Source: Ursus arctos (lineage: Eukaryota; Chordata; Mammalia; Carnivora; Ursidae). From it: a stretch of 64,000 nt of DNA. Both the position numbers and the translations under genes were made by a program. Under the pieces are notes generated by a model. The model was given only the letters and a program-made list of their open reading frames with translations. It searched no databases and had not been told where the DNA came from. How positions within the stretch are numbered: the stretch's first letter is position 1; every line of letters begins with the position of its first letter. The DNA lies in the NCBI RefSeq assembly GCF_023065955.2, contig NC_079873.1, positions 94,836,128 to 94,900,127 on the forward strand, in the 5' to 3' direction. Of the stretch, positions 48,641 to 59,989 are shown one piece after another.

Positions 48641-49689
48641 TGGTATATGTAAAGCATCTAGCATAGTGTTTGGTACTTAGCCCCTTCTCCCTTTTTCCTG
48701 AATGGTGAATTCATCTTCCTTACTGCTGCCTGCTTAACCCTATGATAACATCTCCCTTCCCCGAGGAGACTACTCGTCTCTCTTCTTTCAGCATTGCCTT
48801 CCTTCCTATCCCTCCGGATCCTGCAACCTCACTGCTGCCTCCACTCCACCCCAACTGCCATGCTTTGTGGAGGAAGCGTGTGTGTCTGAATAAAGACTGA
48901 TTTCTCAGTTCCAAAGTTAGATATAAGAGCAGGATTTTTCCTAGCTGTAGGTGAGTGGGCCTTTACATACAGACAAAACAGGCACACTAACTGTGAGTAA
49001 AAGAAAAGCAGATTTTAAAGCTGCCTCTTTCTCCCCCCCACAGCTCAATGGGAAAGAAAAGGGCAGATGTCCAGTCCAGAGGGATCAGCTTCTATATCCA
49101 GGCAGGGTCGGGTAAATCCTGATGGCAAAGAAGGAGCTGGGTGGATAATTTGCAGCAAGCTGGGGGCGTCTTGAGGAAACACAACTTGTCTAGTTTGGCC
49201 AAGGGAGGAAGAGCGCAAACTGCCTCCATTGGGTCTCAGGGGGGCAACATCAACAGTGTGGATTGGGTGAAGGTCATGTGGCTCAGGCCTGTCCTAGGAA
49301 GATGGCTATGGTACTCTTGCTTTTGGTACCCTGCCTGGGTGTAGTTCTGTCTGTTACAGAGAGCAGCAGCCAGGCATCCAGGGGCTGGGCTGATCAAGCA
49401 CAAGGAACTTTTATCCTTTAAAAAGAAAATGCTATAAGTCAATCACATTCTTACATTTTAAGCATAACACTTGCGACTAAAACCAAACTGCCATATTATA
49501 ATCAAGATGCATCCGCCTATTTTATATTTAAGGCCCACAGGCTTCAACTAATTTAGGGGACCATCTGGTGAGAAAGAGAGAAAGTCTCATTACAAAGTGG
49601 CATTTGTTTGCAGGCTGAGGCCTCAAAAGAGATTGTCCTGGGGACCCCGACAAATGTCCTGTGTGAGTGCCCAGTCCTCCCAACCCTAC
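48641..49689. other. Unassigned intergenic
   Basis: Moderately GC-rich, possibly an old LTR; not recognised. Confidence 0.4.
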
Positions 49690-49880
49690 CGCTTAGGTAG
49701 AAAGAGCACAGCTTTGGACTCAGATAAGATTGAATTCTTCCTCCAACATTCATAGATGGGTGCCTTAAGCCACAGGACTTCTGAGGTTTGAGTTTCTTCA
49801 GTTTCCTCATATGTAAAATGGGAATTCAATTATACCTGAAGTTGTTGGGAAGATTAAAGGAGATCAAGTGTCAGAGGCAG
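49690..49880 (+). repeat. MIR
   Basis: AGCACAGCTTTGGACTCAGA and TTTCCTCATATGTAAAATGG. Confidence 0.65.
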
Positions 49881-50020
49881 CCCAGAACTATTGCTTCCTT
49901 CCCCATGACCCATAACTTAATTCTCTATATTATTCCCTCTGAGCCTTGCTCTTCTTGCCTTCTTTGCTTAATACCCACCTTCTCGTGCATAGACGTGGCG
50001 TGCTTTTAAACAGATCTTTT

Positions 50021-50207
50021 TAATTTTTTTTATTTTTTATAAGATTTTATTTATTGGAGAGAGAGAGAGACTGAGGGGGGAGGGTCAGAGGCAGAAGCAG
50101 ACTCCCTGCTGAGCAGAGTGCCCGAGGGGGAACTCGATTCTGGGACTCCAGGATCATGACCAGAGCTGAAGGCAGTTGCTTAACCAACTGAGCCACCCAG
50201 GCGCCCC
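50021..50207 (-). mobile_element. CAN-SINE, ladder B element 1
   Basis: Between TAAACAGATCTTTT (50007) and TAAATAGATCTTTT (50208). Confidence 0.85.
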
Positions 50208-50221
50208 TAAATAGATCTTTT

Positions 50222-50423
50222 ATTTTTTAAGATTTTTTTATTATTATGTATTTATTTGACAGAGAGAGACAGGCAGCGAGAGAGGGAACACAAGCAGGGG
50301 GAGTGGGAGACGAAGAAGCAGGCTGCCAGCAGAAGAGCCTGATGTGGGACTCGATCCCAGAACGCTGGGATCACGCCCTGAGCCGAAGGCAGATGCTTAA
50401 CGACTGAGCCACCCAGGCGCCCC
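50222..50423 (-). mobile_element. CAN-SINE, young type, ladder B element 2
   Basis: Perfect flanks TAAATAGATCTTTT at 50208 and 50424. Confidence 0.9.
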
Positions 50424-50437
50424 TAAATAGATCTTTT

Positions 50438-50632
50438 AAAAAAAATTTTTATTTATTAGAGCATGGGCGTGTGTGCACGAGTGGGGGGAGGGGCGGAGGG
50501 AGAGAATCTTCAAGCAGACTCCCTGCTGAGCGTGGAGCCCAACAGGGGGCTCCATCTCAGGACCCATGAGATTATGACCTGAGCCGAAACCAAGAGTCAA
50601 AAGCTCAACCACCTGAGCCACTCAGGCGCACC
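50438..50632 (-). mobile_element. CAN-SINE, ladder B element 3
   Basis: Closed by TAAACAGATCTCTG at 50633. Confidence 0.8.
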
Positions 50633-50646
50633 TAAACAGATCTCTG

Positions 50647-52154
50647 AACAAAAGATCTAAAAAATAAATTTTGTTCTAATGCTTTTATATGTTCACCTCT
50701 CCAGAAGGTAAAGAAGTGAAATGGAATTGCCCTGGGATACATGGGTCAGAAGGCAATTTTGCCTCTTCTGCAGCACGCTGAACAAATGTGTTCTCAAAGT
50801 CTCCCTGTCCTATGTTCCCGTCGTTGAAAGAAGAAAGGATTAGATCATTAGCTGGGACTGATGCTGGTTGCAGCTCGGGTGGGGGGAGGGGGAGTCGAGG
50901 AGCAGGTTGGTTAGAGATGGGAAATCTGGGAATGCGAATGCTTTTAAATTCTCACTAGATAACCGCTACTGAGGTGACAGCTTTATTTCAAGTGAGACTA
51001 TGAATTTGGCTGTATTCCTTGTGAGAACCTAGTGCTCAAAATTTCCTCTAAATCAAGAAACAAAATTAAAAAGTGATGATTGAGATTGGCAGAATGTAAT
51101 TGCTGAAGCTGAGTAATGGATACCTGGAACTTAATTGCATTGTTCTCTTTACTCTTACGTATATTTGAAAGTATCCAAGATTAGACGTTTTTTGTTTATG
51201 TGGCAAGTATGGGGCAACAGAGGTGACTCAAGAACTGGAAATTTTGACTGTCATGTCAGAAAAGCTAGTAGAAGATATTTGGACCAAAAGAATTCCCTAG
51301 AGGAGATGTGATTTCTATAATGCTTATCTAGTTAACTGGATTTATTTGAAGGTTTAAATAGCATGCAGATAAAATATTTAGTGCATGTAATATAAATTGA
51401 CCTCATGAAATTTTTGATAAGATGTCACAACCACTGTTTTAAAGGGAATTGAGTCACTGTAGGACTGTGACCCTCTTTCCTCTGAGTAGATACTGCCTTA
51501 GAAATAGGAAACAAAGGTAAAGATAAAGGAAGTTAAGGATATTATTTTGACATTTCAAAAGCATGATTTCTTACGGATGGGGGGTAGGTAGTTTTTCAAA
51601 AAATAAATCTTTACAAAAGATCCAAAGGGAGGAATGCACAGTGAAATCTCCAAGTGGAAGATTGTATGAAACTGTTTCTGACAAGGAAAAGCTTAGTTGA
51701 TGAGAATAAACAATAAGGAAATCTCATGGCCATGGTCATGGGCTCATTACTGAATGATCTAAAGACAAATTACATAGGTAGTGGATGCATATTTGTTTGA
51801 TGCTGGAGTAGTTGCTGGGGTTGATTGTGTTACTCAGGAGAACAGGTTTTTCCCCTGCCAGGATTGGCATTTTGGAAGGTATAGGCAGATACTGTAAGGG
51901 ACACCCGTGATCCATCCTGTTGGGGGCTGGGAGAGAGTGTAAAGCTAAAATCTAATAGGGAAGAAAAATAGTCGGTCCTCAGAGGCTTTCTTTCCTCTTC
52001 CAGGGAGAGGGTTGATCAACCTGCTGACGGTGGAGAAAATGAGTTCAAAGCCTCCTCGTTGAGAGGTTTTCCTTTCTGCGTGAAGGAAGGAAAATGAAAA
52101 CAGCAAGTTCTCACAGTGGTGGCGGTTGCAGAACAACGCATTTCAGGATGCCAG
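50647..52154. other. Unassigned intergenic apart from an L1 tail
   Basis: No gene recognised. Confidence 0.5.
51060..51200 (+). mobile_element. Old L1 3'-UTR fragment
   Basis: GCTGAGTAATGGATACCTGG and the GTATATTTGAAAGTATCCAAG tail are the same L1ME 3' family. Confidence 0.45.
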
Positions 52155-52350
52155 CGGAAGAGGCAAGGTATACTCCTGTCAGGACCAGCTACAGAATCTG
52201 CAGGACCCAGTGCAAAATGAAAATGTGGGGCCCTTTATTCATGAATTATTCAGAGTTTCAAAATCATGACAGTAGAGTACTAAAACATGGGCTCCTGTAA
52301 CCATGGAGCTCTGTGTGACACCACAGGTTGTGTGCCCATCAAACCCACCT
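52155..52350 (+). repeat. Old DNA-transposon-like repeat, family unresolved
   Basis: GGACCCAGTGCAAAATGAAA and ACAGGTTGTGTGCCCATCAA are text of a common mammalian MER-type element. Confidence 0.4.
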
Positions 52351-52494
52351 TACTCCTGCTGCCTAGGAGTAGTGATAGCAAAAATTCAGTAGGCATTCGT
52401 GGAAAACCATAAGGCAGAAAATCAAGATCATCTAAAATCCCACCACCTGGAAACAACTGTTGTTATCATTTTGCTATATATCCCCAAGATTTTT

Positions 52495-52678
52495 TTAAAA
52501 GATTTTATTTGTTTATTTGAGAGAGAGAGAGCACAAGCAGGGGGAGCAGCAGAGGGAGAGGGAGAAGCAGGCTCTCTGCTGAGCAGGGAGCCCCAAGTGG
52601 GGCTCCATCCCAGGACCTTGGGATCCTGACCTGAGCCAAAGGCAGATGCATAACCAATGGAGCCACCCAGGTGCCCCT
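52495..52678 (-). mobile_element. CAN-SINE
   Basis: Flanks CCCCAAGATTTTT and CCCCAAGGTTTTT. Confidence 0.88.
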
Positions 52679-52689
52679 CCCCAAGGTTT

Positions 52690-53795
52690 TTCTATATACA
52701 TATACATACGTAGATAGGTATTCATGCAGTTTTTATACGATGGAAATAGTATATTGTACATTCTCTTCTGTAGCCTTTAAAAAAAACTTAACTATATTTT
52801 ATAGAACTTTTCATGTAGTAAATATAGATCATTTCAATCCTGTTGTATAGAGGTTCCATGATCCATTTAACCAAACCCTGCTGTTGGGTGTCTGAGGAGT
52901 CTTGAGTTTTTTATTATTACAAATGATGCACTTTGAATATCAATAAAGCTGAGTGAGAATTGAATAACTTAATCAGTGCAAAGCACTTGGCAGAGTACTT
53001 AGCAAAGAGCAACTCCTTATAAATGTTAGTGTTATTTTTATATTGTCAAATAGCCCTGTATAAAGGTGAACTAATTTACATTCCCAACAGCATGTTGAGA
53101 GGCCTTCGTTTCCCTAACTCCTTGCCAGTTGTTTCAATTTTTGCCTTTTTGTATTTCTTTCTCTGTGAATGGCCTATTCATGTTCTTTGCCAGTTTTCCT
53201 GTTGGATTCCTCATGCTTTAACATTTTTTTTTTTAAAGATTTTATTTATTTATTCGACAGAGATAGAGACAGCCAGTGAGAGAGGGAACACAAGCAGGGG
53301 GAGTGGGAGAGGAAGAAGCAGGCTCATAGCAGAGGAGCCTGATGTGGGGCTCGATCCCACAACGCCAGGATCACGCCCTGAGCCGAAGGCAGACGCTTAA
53401 CCACTGTGCCACCCAGGCGCCCCATGCTTTAACATTTTTAATTGATTTCTGTATTGGGGCTATCAATCCTTTGTAATATGAATAACAAGTACTTTTTTTT
53501 TCCCCTAGGTTTTTTTTTAATGTTTGATTTTGTTTGCTTTAACCTCACAGATGTTTTTAAGTTTAGTATGGCTAAATCTGTCCCATCTTTTCCTTTAGGA
53601 TTTCTGTCTTTGCTGTCCTCCTTTAGGAAGTCTTTTGCCACAGAACAGGTTTAGAATTCAGTGGTCGGGAAGGCTTTCCTGCCATAGATTAGCTCCAGCA
53701 GGTTTCCTCTGAGGCTTTATTCTTCTGGGGCGTGGCTTTCCAAATTCTGTCAATGGAATTCACAACACTAGACTACTTTAAACGTATATGGGAGG
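52690..53795 (-). mobile_element. Old L1M, antisense, split by a young SINE
   Basis: ACATTCCCAACAGCATGTTG, TTCATGTTCTTTGCCAGTTT and TTTAGGAAGTCTTTTGCC are antisense L1M text. The SINE at 53229-53422 splits it. Confidence 0.55.
53229..53422 (-). mobile_element. CAN-SINE, young type
   Basis: Perfect 17-bp flanks CATGCTTTAACATTTTT. Confidence 0.95.
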
Positions 53796-53802
53796 GGAAT
53801 AC

Positions 53803-53850
53803 TTTTATTTTATTTTATTTTATTTTATTTTATTTTATTTTATTTATTTA
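53803..53850. repeat. (TTTTA)n microsatellite
   Basis: About eight TTTTA units, expanded from the tail of the SINE at 53810. Confidence 0.85.
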
Positions 53851-54033
53851 AATATTTTATTTATTTGACAGAGAGAGACACAGCGAGAGAGGGAACACAA
53901 GCAGGGGAGTGGGAGAGGGAGAAGCAGGCTTCCCACTGAGCAGGGAGCCCGATGCTGGGCTTGATCCCAGGACCCTGGGATCATGACCTGAGCTGAAGGC
54001 AGACGCTTAACAGCTGAGCCACCCAGGCGCCCT
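53810..54033 (-). mobile_element. CAN-SINE with expanded tail
   Basis: Perfect 16-bp flanks GGGGAATACTTTTATT. Confidence 0.92.
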
Positions 54034-54200
54034 GGGGAATACTTTTATTAACTTCAAATCTACTTGTGAAGACACAAGATGTATTAAAAATGAGTGTTGT
54101 CTGTCTTCATCCAACCCAAAAAACGCTTTTGCTCTTTTTATATTCTCTGCCTTTGTTTGCTTTCTATGGAGAGTTCTGTTTTTACTGGAGCTATTCTTTT

Positions 54201-54257
54201 TTTAAAAAAAATTTTATTTATTTGAGAGAGAGAGAATGAGCAGGGAGGAGGGGCAGA

Positions 54258-54293
<36 letters not shown>

Positions 54294-54405
54294 AGCAGAC
54301 TCCCTGCTGAACAGGGAGCCCCACTCGGGGCTCGATCCCAGGACCTGGAGATCATGACCTGAGCTGAAGGCAGACGCTTAACCAACTGAGCCACCCAGGT
54401 GCCCC
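54201..54405 (-). mobile_element. CAN-SINE with GA expansion
   Basis: Perfect 20-bp flanks TTTACTGGAGCTATTCTTTT. Confidence 0.95.
54260..54291. repeat. (GA)n microsatellite
   Basis: About 16 GA units grown inside the CT-rich part of the SINE at 54201. Confidence 0.85.
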
Positions 54406-55019
54406 TTTACTGGAGCTATTCTTTTGGGGATCCAACCAAAGAGAAATTGAGTTTCGGATACATTTATTTGGGGTTAGTAGGATATATTTATGTGGTTTCC
54501 TATCACTTCTGCATACAGTTAAGTTATAGGTGGCTGTACCAGTGTAGAAATGACTTGAGGGAACACTTTTAAAGCAGTAAATCTAAAGCTTATTTAAGAT
54601 TAGTCATTACATAAAAAACTTGACGTAGCCTAAAATCTTACAGCTTGTATATACAAGAAATGGTTTTCCCAAATTTGACAACAACCCAAAATACATATGT
54701 GACGTTAATCAGTGATGGGTTGGGAAACCGAAAGAAACTTTTCTAAACTCTTGGGAAAAACTAAACTGTTTCCCTGTTCTCTCTGTAGACATTATAGAGT
54801 ATAAAAGTGGTATCAGATGAAGAGGTGATCAAAAGATGCAGGCAAGAAAATATAGAAAAAGTATCAAGGAGTTGTACCAGTTAATATAAAGAGAAATACT
54901 GTTTTTTAAAAATTTTGTGATATTTGTGCATTTTGTCAGTTTTTAAAACTTGTGGTTTCTTGTCATTTATTGTATCATTCTAAATAGATGTTTGGGATTG
55001 TAAAGTGTGATTTTACACT

Positions 55020-55225
55020 TAAAAAAAAAACTTAACCCAAATGGTATAAGTTTCAGGCCCCACAAAAGCTGGATCTGCCACTGCCTGTGTACTAAATATT
55101 GATGGTCGTTGGGAGTGTTTCATGTTACAGATAAGGACACTGGCTTGCCCAAGCCAGCATAGATAGTGGGAGAGCCAGGATCCAACCCTGAGTCTGTCTG
55201 GCTTCAGGGCTTTTTTTCCCCTCAC
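55020..55225 (+). repeat. Ancient mammalian-wide repeat
   Basis: GTTACAGATAAGGACACTGG and GGATCCAACCCTGAGTCTG. Confidence 0.4.
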
Positions 55226-56440
55226 TTTCTAAAACTGTCTTCTTTTGGACGAAAATGTATAGTAATCATCCCAAATTATAGTAATAATGATAATCTCCTG
55301 GCCTCTTTAGGGGCATACTCACAGTTGCCACTGAGTGCCCATTGCATTGACACTAAAGCAGCCGTGCTCTTTGCTTTCACCAATCCTGCTTTTATGGCAA
55401 CACTACTACCTTTTTCAGCTTAATTTTGTTGATGTCAAATGTGGTTGTCAGCACCTGGACTGCCATGGTAACTTTTTCTTCAAGAAAGGTAGACCCCAGG
55501 GCATATACCTGGATCGTTCCAGTTCTTCCCTCACTTCTCAGCTTGGAGGAGAAGTGAGGCTGGGACTTCCACATTCCAGTATGAGATTTTAGCCTGCAGC
55601 TCTCAGTAGGGCAGGCAGAGGCTGAAATAAGCATTTTGATGGCCTGTGAAAAAATGTGAGGCAAGGCTTGCCTTCTCAAGTTAGAGCTTACTTGACTCGA
55701 AGCAAGCTTAGGGAAAGCATTTTGCAGGTGTCTTCTCAATCCCAGAGACTGAGCCTGTACTTGACTCCTTCCTTCCTACTGGCCCTACTCAGCCAATAGT
55801 TCAACTCTCCACCATGAAAGAGATGCCCTTTCCTCAATCAACCCAGGCCTGCTTTCAGCTCCAAAGCTCTGCTTTCCAGGACACCAAGTACCTGAGGGGG
55901 TTGTCTGTCATTGTCTACTTTGTGCTACAAACTCAGTTTTTAAAACTGGATCCCAAGTCTCACCCGCTGACAGACCTCACTTGGCAAATGCAATGGTTAT
56001 CTTCACCTCTGTGTCTTTATAACATAGCACAGATCTCCAGTCTTCAAAACTGCCTTCAGTTTATAAAAGGACATGGCGGTGGAGGACAACACATGCTAAA
56101 ACAGATCCCTGAGCCAGGCAGCCGGGATCTAAAAGTGCAAGAGGAAGGGTGCACGAGAGCAGTTTGCCTGGGGGAAAACTGCTTTGTTTGCTTTGGGGGG
56201 CTTCACCCCCCTCCCCAGCAAGGACAGCTTTATTTTCATATGCAACATAGTTGTCCCCCAAGCACAAGTCTTCCTGACTGCCAGGCCCTGGTATTTTGAC
56301 CTGCTTCCCCTCCCTCTTCAACTCACGTGTGCTCCAATTCCGATCTGATCACCCTGAGCTAACGCATTGCAGTGTTCTGCAATCTTCGAACAGTTCTTCT
56401 GCCAGCTCCTGTGGTGTCTGTTGCATCCCCTTCATGTTTT
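55226..56440. other. Unassigned intergenic with a 161-codon ORF
   Basis: The ORF at 55814-56299 (+) has no recognised domain. Flanking sequence shows no CpG island, splice signals or repeats that I can name. Confidence 0.4.
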
Positions 56441-56456
56441 AAAATGTCGGGGTCTG

Positions 56457-56654
56457 GGGTGCCTGGGTGGCTTAGTCGTTAAGCGTCTGCCTTTGGCTCG
56501 GGGAGTGATCCCGGGGTCCTGGGATCGAGCCCCACATCGGGCTCCTCTGCTGGGAGCCTGCTTCTTCCTCTCCTACTCCCCCTGCTTGTGCTCCCTCTCT
56601 CACTGGCTGTCTCTCTCTCTGTCAAATAAATAAATAAAATCTTAAAATTAAAAA
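56457..56654 (+). mobile_element. CAN-SINE, young type
   Basis: Flanks AAAATGTCGGGGTCTG and AAAATGTCAGGGTCTG. Confidence 0.92.
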
Positions 56655-57330
56655 AAAATGTCAGGGTCTGACCAGTCAGTGATATTTCCAGAGTCCGTCC
56701 AGCCCCCGTTGTGATTTTATACATCCAACATATTTTATTGAGGTCCGGCAGGCCTGGCATGTGTCAAGGGACGGTTTTAGTCTATTTCCCAGGTGATCCA
56801 GTAATCTAAGGAGCCATTGTTCTCCAGAGCTCCGCCAAACATAATTATGCCATCTAAACAAATAAGCACCTCTAGGTAATTCATATCACCAAATGCTTTT
56901 TCCATTACTCTTGAAGGTGTCTCCAAAGATGTGTGGAGTAGCCTTTCAAATAGGTAAAACCTGACAGAGCAGATGCAGGCTGTCTTGTTTGGCCCAGTCA
57001 GACAGAGGGATTCAATAATAGCACTTCTCAAACATAGTGCTGGAAATCACTGATTCCCTACCATGCAGTCTAGAGGTTAATCTGGACACAGGAAACTCTG
57101 TAAGGTGGAGAAAGATAATAGAACATCAATACCCCTGCCCCACACCCCCGTCTCCTTGCTGTCCTGAGTCTGCTTTCTTCTATCATGAGCTTTCCTTCTT
57201 CTCCTTTACATATTTGTTTATCCAGCTAAATAGTAGTTCTTAACCCTGACTGCCTATTATAATCCATGGAGTTTGTTATAAAACATGTATCCTTGGGCCC
57301 ACCCTCCCCTAGAGATCCTAACATTTTCTA

Positions 57331-57530
57331 TTTTTTAAAGATTTTTTTTTATTTATTTGAGAGAGTGAGAACAAGAAAGAGTGCACGAGCAGGGGGAGGG
57401 TCAGAGGAGGGAGGGATAAGCAGACTCCCCGCTGAGCAGGGAGCCCATTATGGGACTCCATCCCAGGACCCTGGGATCATGACTTGAGCCAAAGGCAGAC
57501 ACTTAACCGACTGAGCCACCCAGGTGCCCA
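57331..57530 (-). mobile_element. CAN-SINE
   Basis: Perfect 18-bp flanks AGATCCTAACATTTTCTA. Confidence 0.93.
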
Positions 57531-57674
57531 AGATCCTAACATTTTCTAAACACCTATGCTATGCTAGGCCCTATGCCCTGCTCTAGGAGTAGAGGCAATT
57601 TAGTCATGGCTCCTACCGCCACATAGTTCATAGTCAAGGGGCAGAGAAAAATACATTAAAAAGTATAATTCACA

Positions 57675-57873
57675 CGGGGCGCCTGGGTGGCACAGCGGTT
57701 AAGCATCTGCCTTCGGCTCAGGGCGTGATCCCGGCGTTGTGGGATCGAGCCCCACATCAGGCTCCTCCGCTATGAGCCTGCTTCTTCCTCTCCCACTCCC
57801 CCTGCTTGTGTTCCCTCTCTCGTGGGCTGTCTCGCTCTCTGTCGAATAAATAAATAAATAAAAAACTTAAAAA
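57675..57873 (+). mobile_element. CAN-SINE, young type
   Basis: Flanks AAAAAGTATAATTCACA at 57658 and 57874. Confidence 0.93.
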
Positions 57874-57923
57874 AAAAAGTATAATTCACAGAGAAAATAT
57901 GGTATAACTCCGTGGTTTTTTTT

Positions 57924-58130
57924 CTTTTTTCTTTTTTAATTTTTTTAAAAGATTTTATTTTATTTATGTGACAGAGACAGCCAGCGAGAGAGGGAACACA
58001 AGCAGGGGGAGTGGGAGAGGAAGAAGCAGGCTCCTAGCAGAGGAGCCTGATATGGGGCTCGATCCCAGAACGCCGGGATCACGCCCTGAGCCGAAGGCAG
58101 ACGCTTAACAACTGTGCCACCCAGGTGCCC
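57924..58130 (-). mobile_element. CAN-SINE, young type
   Basis: Flanks CTCCGTGGTTTTTTT and CTCCATGGTTTTTTT. Confidence 0.9.
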
Positions 58131-58301
58131 CTCCATGGTTTTTTTCTTAATCTAGCTTGTTTCTCATAAAACTGTAGCAGTATTAGTAAGGTAAACATAG
58201 ATTTGTTCAACAATTTCTAGTATATAGGATATAGGAGGAGGTGGCTTTCTTAGATTCTTGGGTGACAAATTAAGAATTTAAAAAAATAGTAAAATGTGAA
58301 A

Positions 58302-58316
58302 GTCCATAGAAATTTT
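58302..58316. repeat. Target-site duplication of PHB2 retrocopy, left
   Basis: GTCCATAGAAATTTT, identical to 58961-58975. The right copy continues directly into L1 sequence, showing where the uninterrupted L1 was split. Confidence 0.9.
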
Positions 58317-58960
58317 TTTCAAGTAATAAAAATTTATTGAGAATTCCTGGGATGGTGGTTATCACCTCCTGATCGGGAGGGAGGAACCAACACTGTAGGA
58401 AATCACTCAGAAATCACATTGTCCCAACACCTCTGGCCAGCACAGGGAGGAGCAAAATCATTCCCCCCAAAACTGGTCGGGCTTTGTTCATCCAAGAAGG
58501 GTTGGGAGGACAGATGCAGGAGGGACCATCACATGATGTTGGGGGTGGGATGGGGGTGTGCTTGGACCCCAAGCTGGCTCCTCAAAAACCACAGGAGAAA
58601 CAGAACCGCTTCTTTGGGAGTGGAGTTCCTGGTCACCAGGCTCATTTTTTCCCTTTGATGAGGCTGTCATTGCCTCGGGCAAAACTTTCATCCTGTAGGT
58701 TCAGGACAAGGTTGTCAGCAGTGAGATAGACTTGGTTCTGTGATGTGGCAATCATCTTGGAGATGTTCTGGGCTGCCCAGATCTTGTACAGTTTGATATA
58801 GCCAGGGTTTTTGCTCAGGGCTTCTCCAAGGTGAGCAGGTTGGGGTTAAGGGTTCACACAAGGCCAGGTTGCAACCCCTGGCCTCATCCTTACTACTCCA
58901 GCCCTTCTCTGGGCTATCAGATCAGATAGCTCTTACCTAGTCCCACTTTGGTCCCCACCT
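58317..58960 (-). pseudogene. PHB2: PHB2 5'-truncated retropseudogene
   Basis: On the - strand 58830-58642 encodes the prohibitin-2 C-terminus, from [14 protein letters not shown] through [14 protein letters not shown] to NDSLIKGKK and a stop at 58642-58644. A 3' UTR of about 300 nt follows, with AATAAA (58333-58338) and a short A-tail. PHB2 is an inner-membrane mitochondrial scaffold, but this copy holds only about the last 60 codons, with substitutions. A 15-bp direct repeat GTCCATAGAAATTTT at 58302-58316 and 58961-58975 brackets it as a target-site duplication. The ~130 bp at 58831-58960 do not match PHB2 coding sequence and look like intron (see findings). It sits inside an older L1 fragment. 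Confidence 0.93.
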
Positions 58961-58975
58961 GTCCATAGAAATTTT
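58961..58975. repeat. Target-site duplication of PHB2 retrocopy, right
   Basis: Perfect 15-bp match to 58302-58316. Confidence 0.9.
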
Positions 58976-59830
58976 ATTTGTAATAGCCAAAAACTGGAAA
59001 TAGCCCAGATGTCCTTCAGTGAATGAACGGTTACACAAACTGGTATATTCATACCTTGGAATACTACTTAGCAAGAAAAAGGAACAAACTCTTGACACTT
59101 GTGACAACCTGGAGGAATTGCTAGACAATTATTCTGAGTGAAAAAGGCTAATCTCAAAAGGTTACATCTTGTGTGATTCCACTTACGTAACATTCTTGAA
59201 ATGACAGAATTATAGTGATGGAAGGATGTTCAGTGGTTGCTAACAGGTGAGGAATTAGAGAGGGAGGTAGGTAAGTGTGGCTATGAAAGTACAACATGGG
59301 GGAGCCTGGGTGGTTCAGTGGGTTAAGCATCTCACTCTCAATTTCGGCTCAGGTCATGATCTCAGGGTTGTGAGACTGAGCCACATGTTGGACTCCACGC
59401 TCAGCGCTGAGTTTGCTTGTCCCTCTCCATCTGCTCCTTCCCCACTCATGCTCTCTCTCTCTCTCAAATAAATAAATAAAATCTTTTTAAAAAAGTGCAA
59501 CATGAGGGATCCTTGTTGTGATGAAAATGTTCTAGATCTTGATTGTGGTGGTGGTTATGCAAAGCTATACATCTGATAGAATTATATAGAGCTAAACACC
59601 CACCCACACACAACACCCAGACACAAATGAGTACATGTATAACTGATGAAATCTGAATAAGCACTGAGGATTATACCAATGTCGATTTCTTGGTTTTGAT
59701 ATTGCACTATAGTTGTATAAGACGCTAACATTGGGGGCTACTGAGGAAACAGTGTATGGGACTTCCCTATACATTTCTCACAACCTTCATTGAATGTATA
59801 ATTATAATAATAGGACAAAAAATAATAGGA
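58965..59830 (+). mobile_element. Old L1M 3' end split by a SINE
   Basis: GTAATAGCCAAAAACTGGAA, GAATACTACTTAGCAAGAAA and GTTCTAGATCTTGATTGTGG are L1 3' text in sense. The SINE at 59299-59491 interrupts it, and the PHB2 retrocopy splits its left end. Confidence 0.65.
59299..59491 (+). mobile_element. CAN-SINE in L1
   Basis: Flanks AAAGTACAACATG and AAAGTGCAACATG. Confidence 0.88.
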
Positions 59831-59989
59831 CAAGTTACTAACCAGAAGCCAAAAGGATTAAAAATGTTAAACACATTTACAAATGCAAAACTATAAATGG
59901 CTACATTAGGAGAAGCTGGGAATATAGTTACTCGTTGATGTTATAAGGAAGACAAATAGTCCTTCTCAGGGAATATTACATTTAAAAAA

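Noticed and set aside
54260..54291. CRISPR-like repetition
   Set aside because: Simple GA repeat with no spacer structure; wrong kind of genome for CRISPR arrays.
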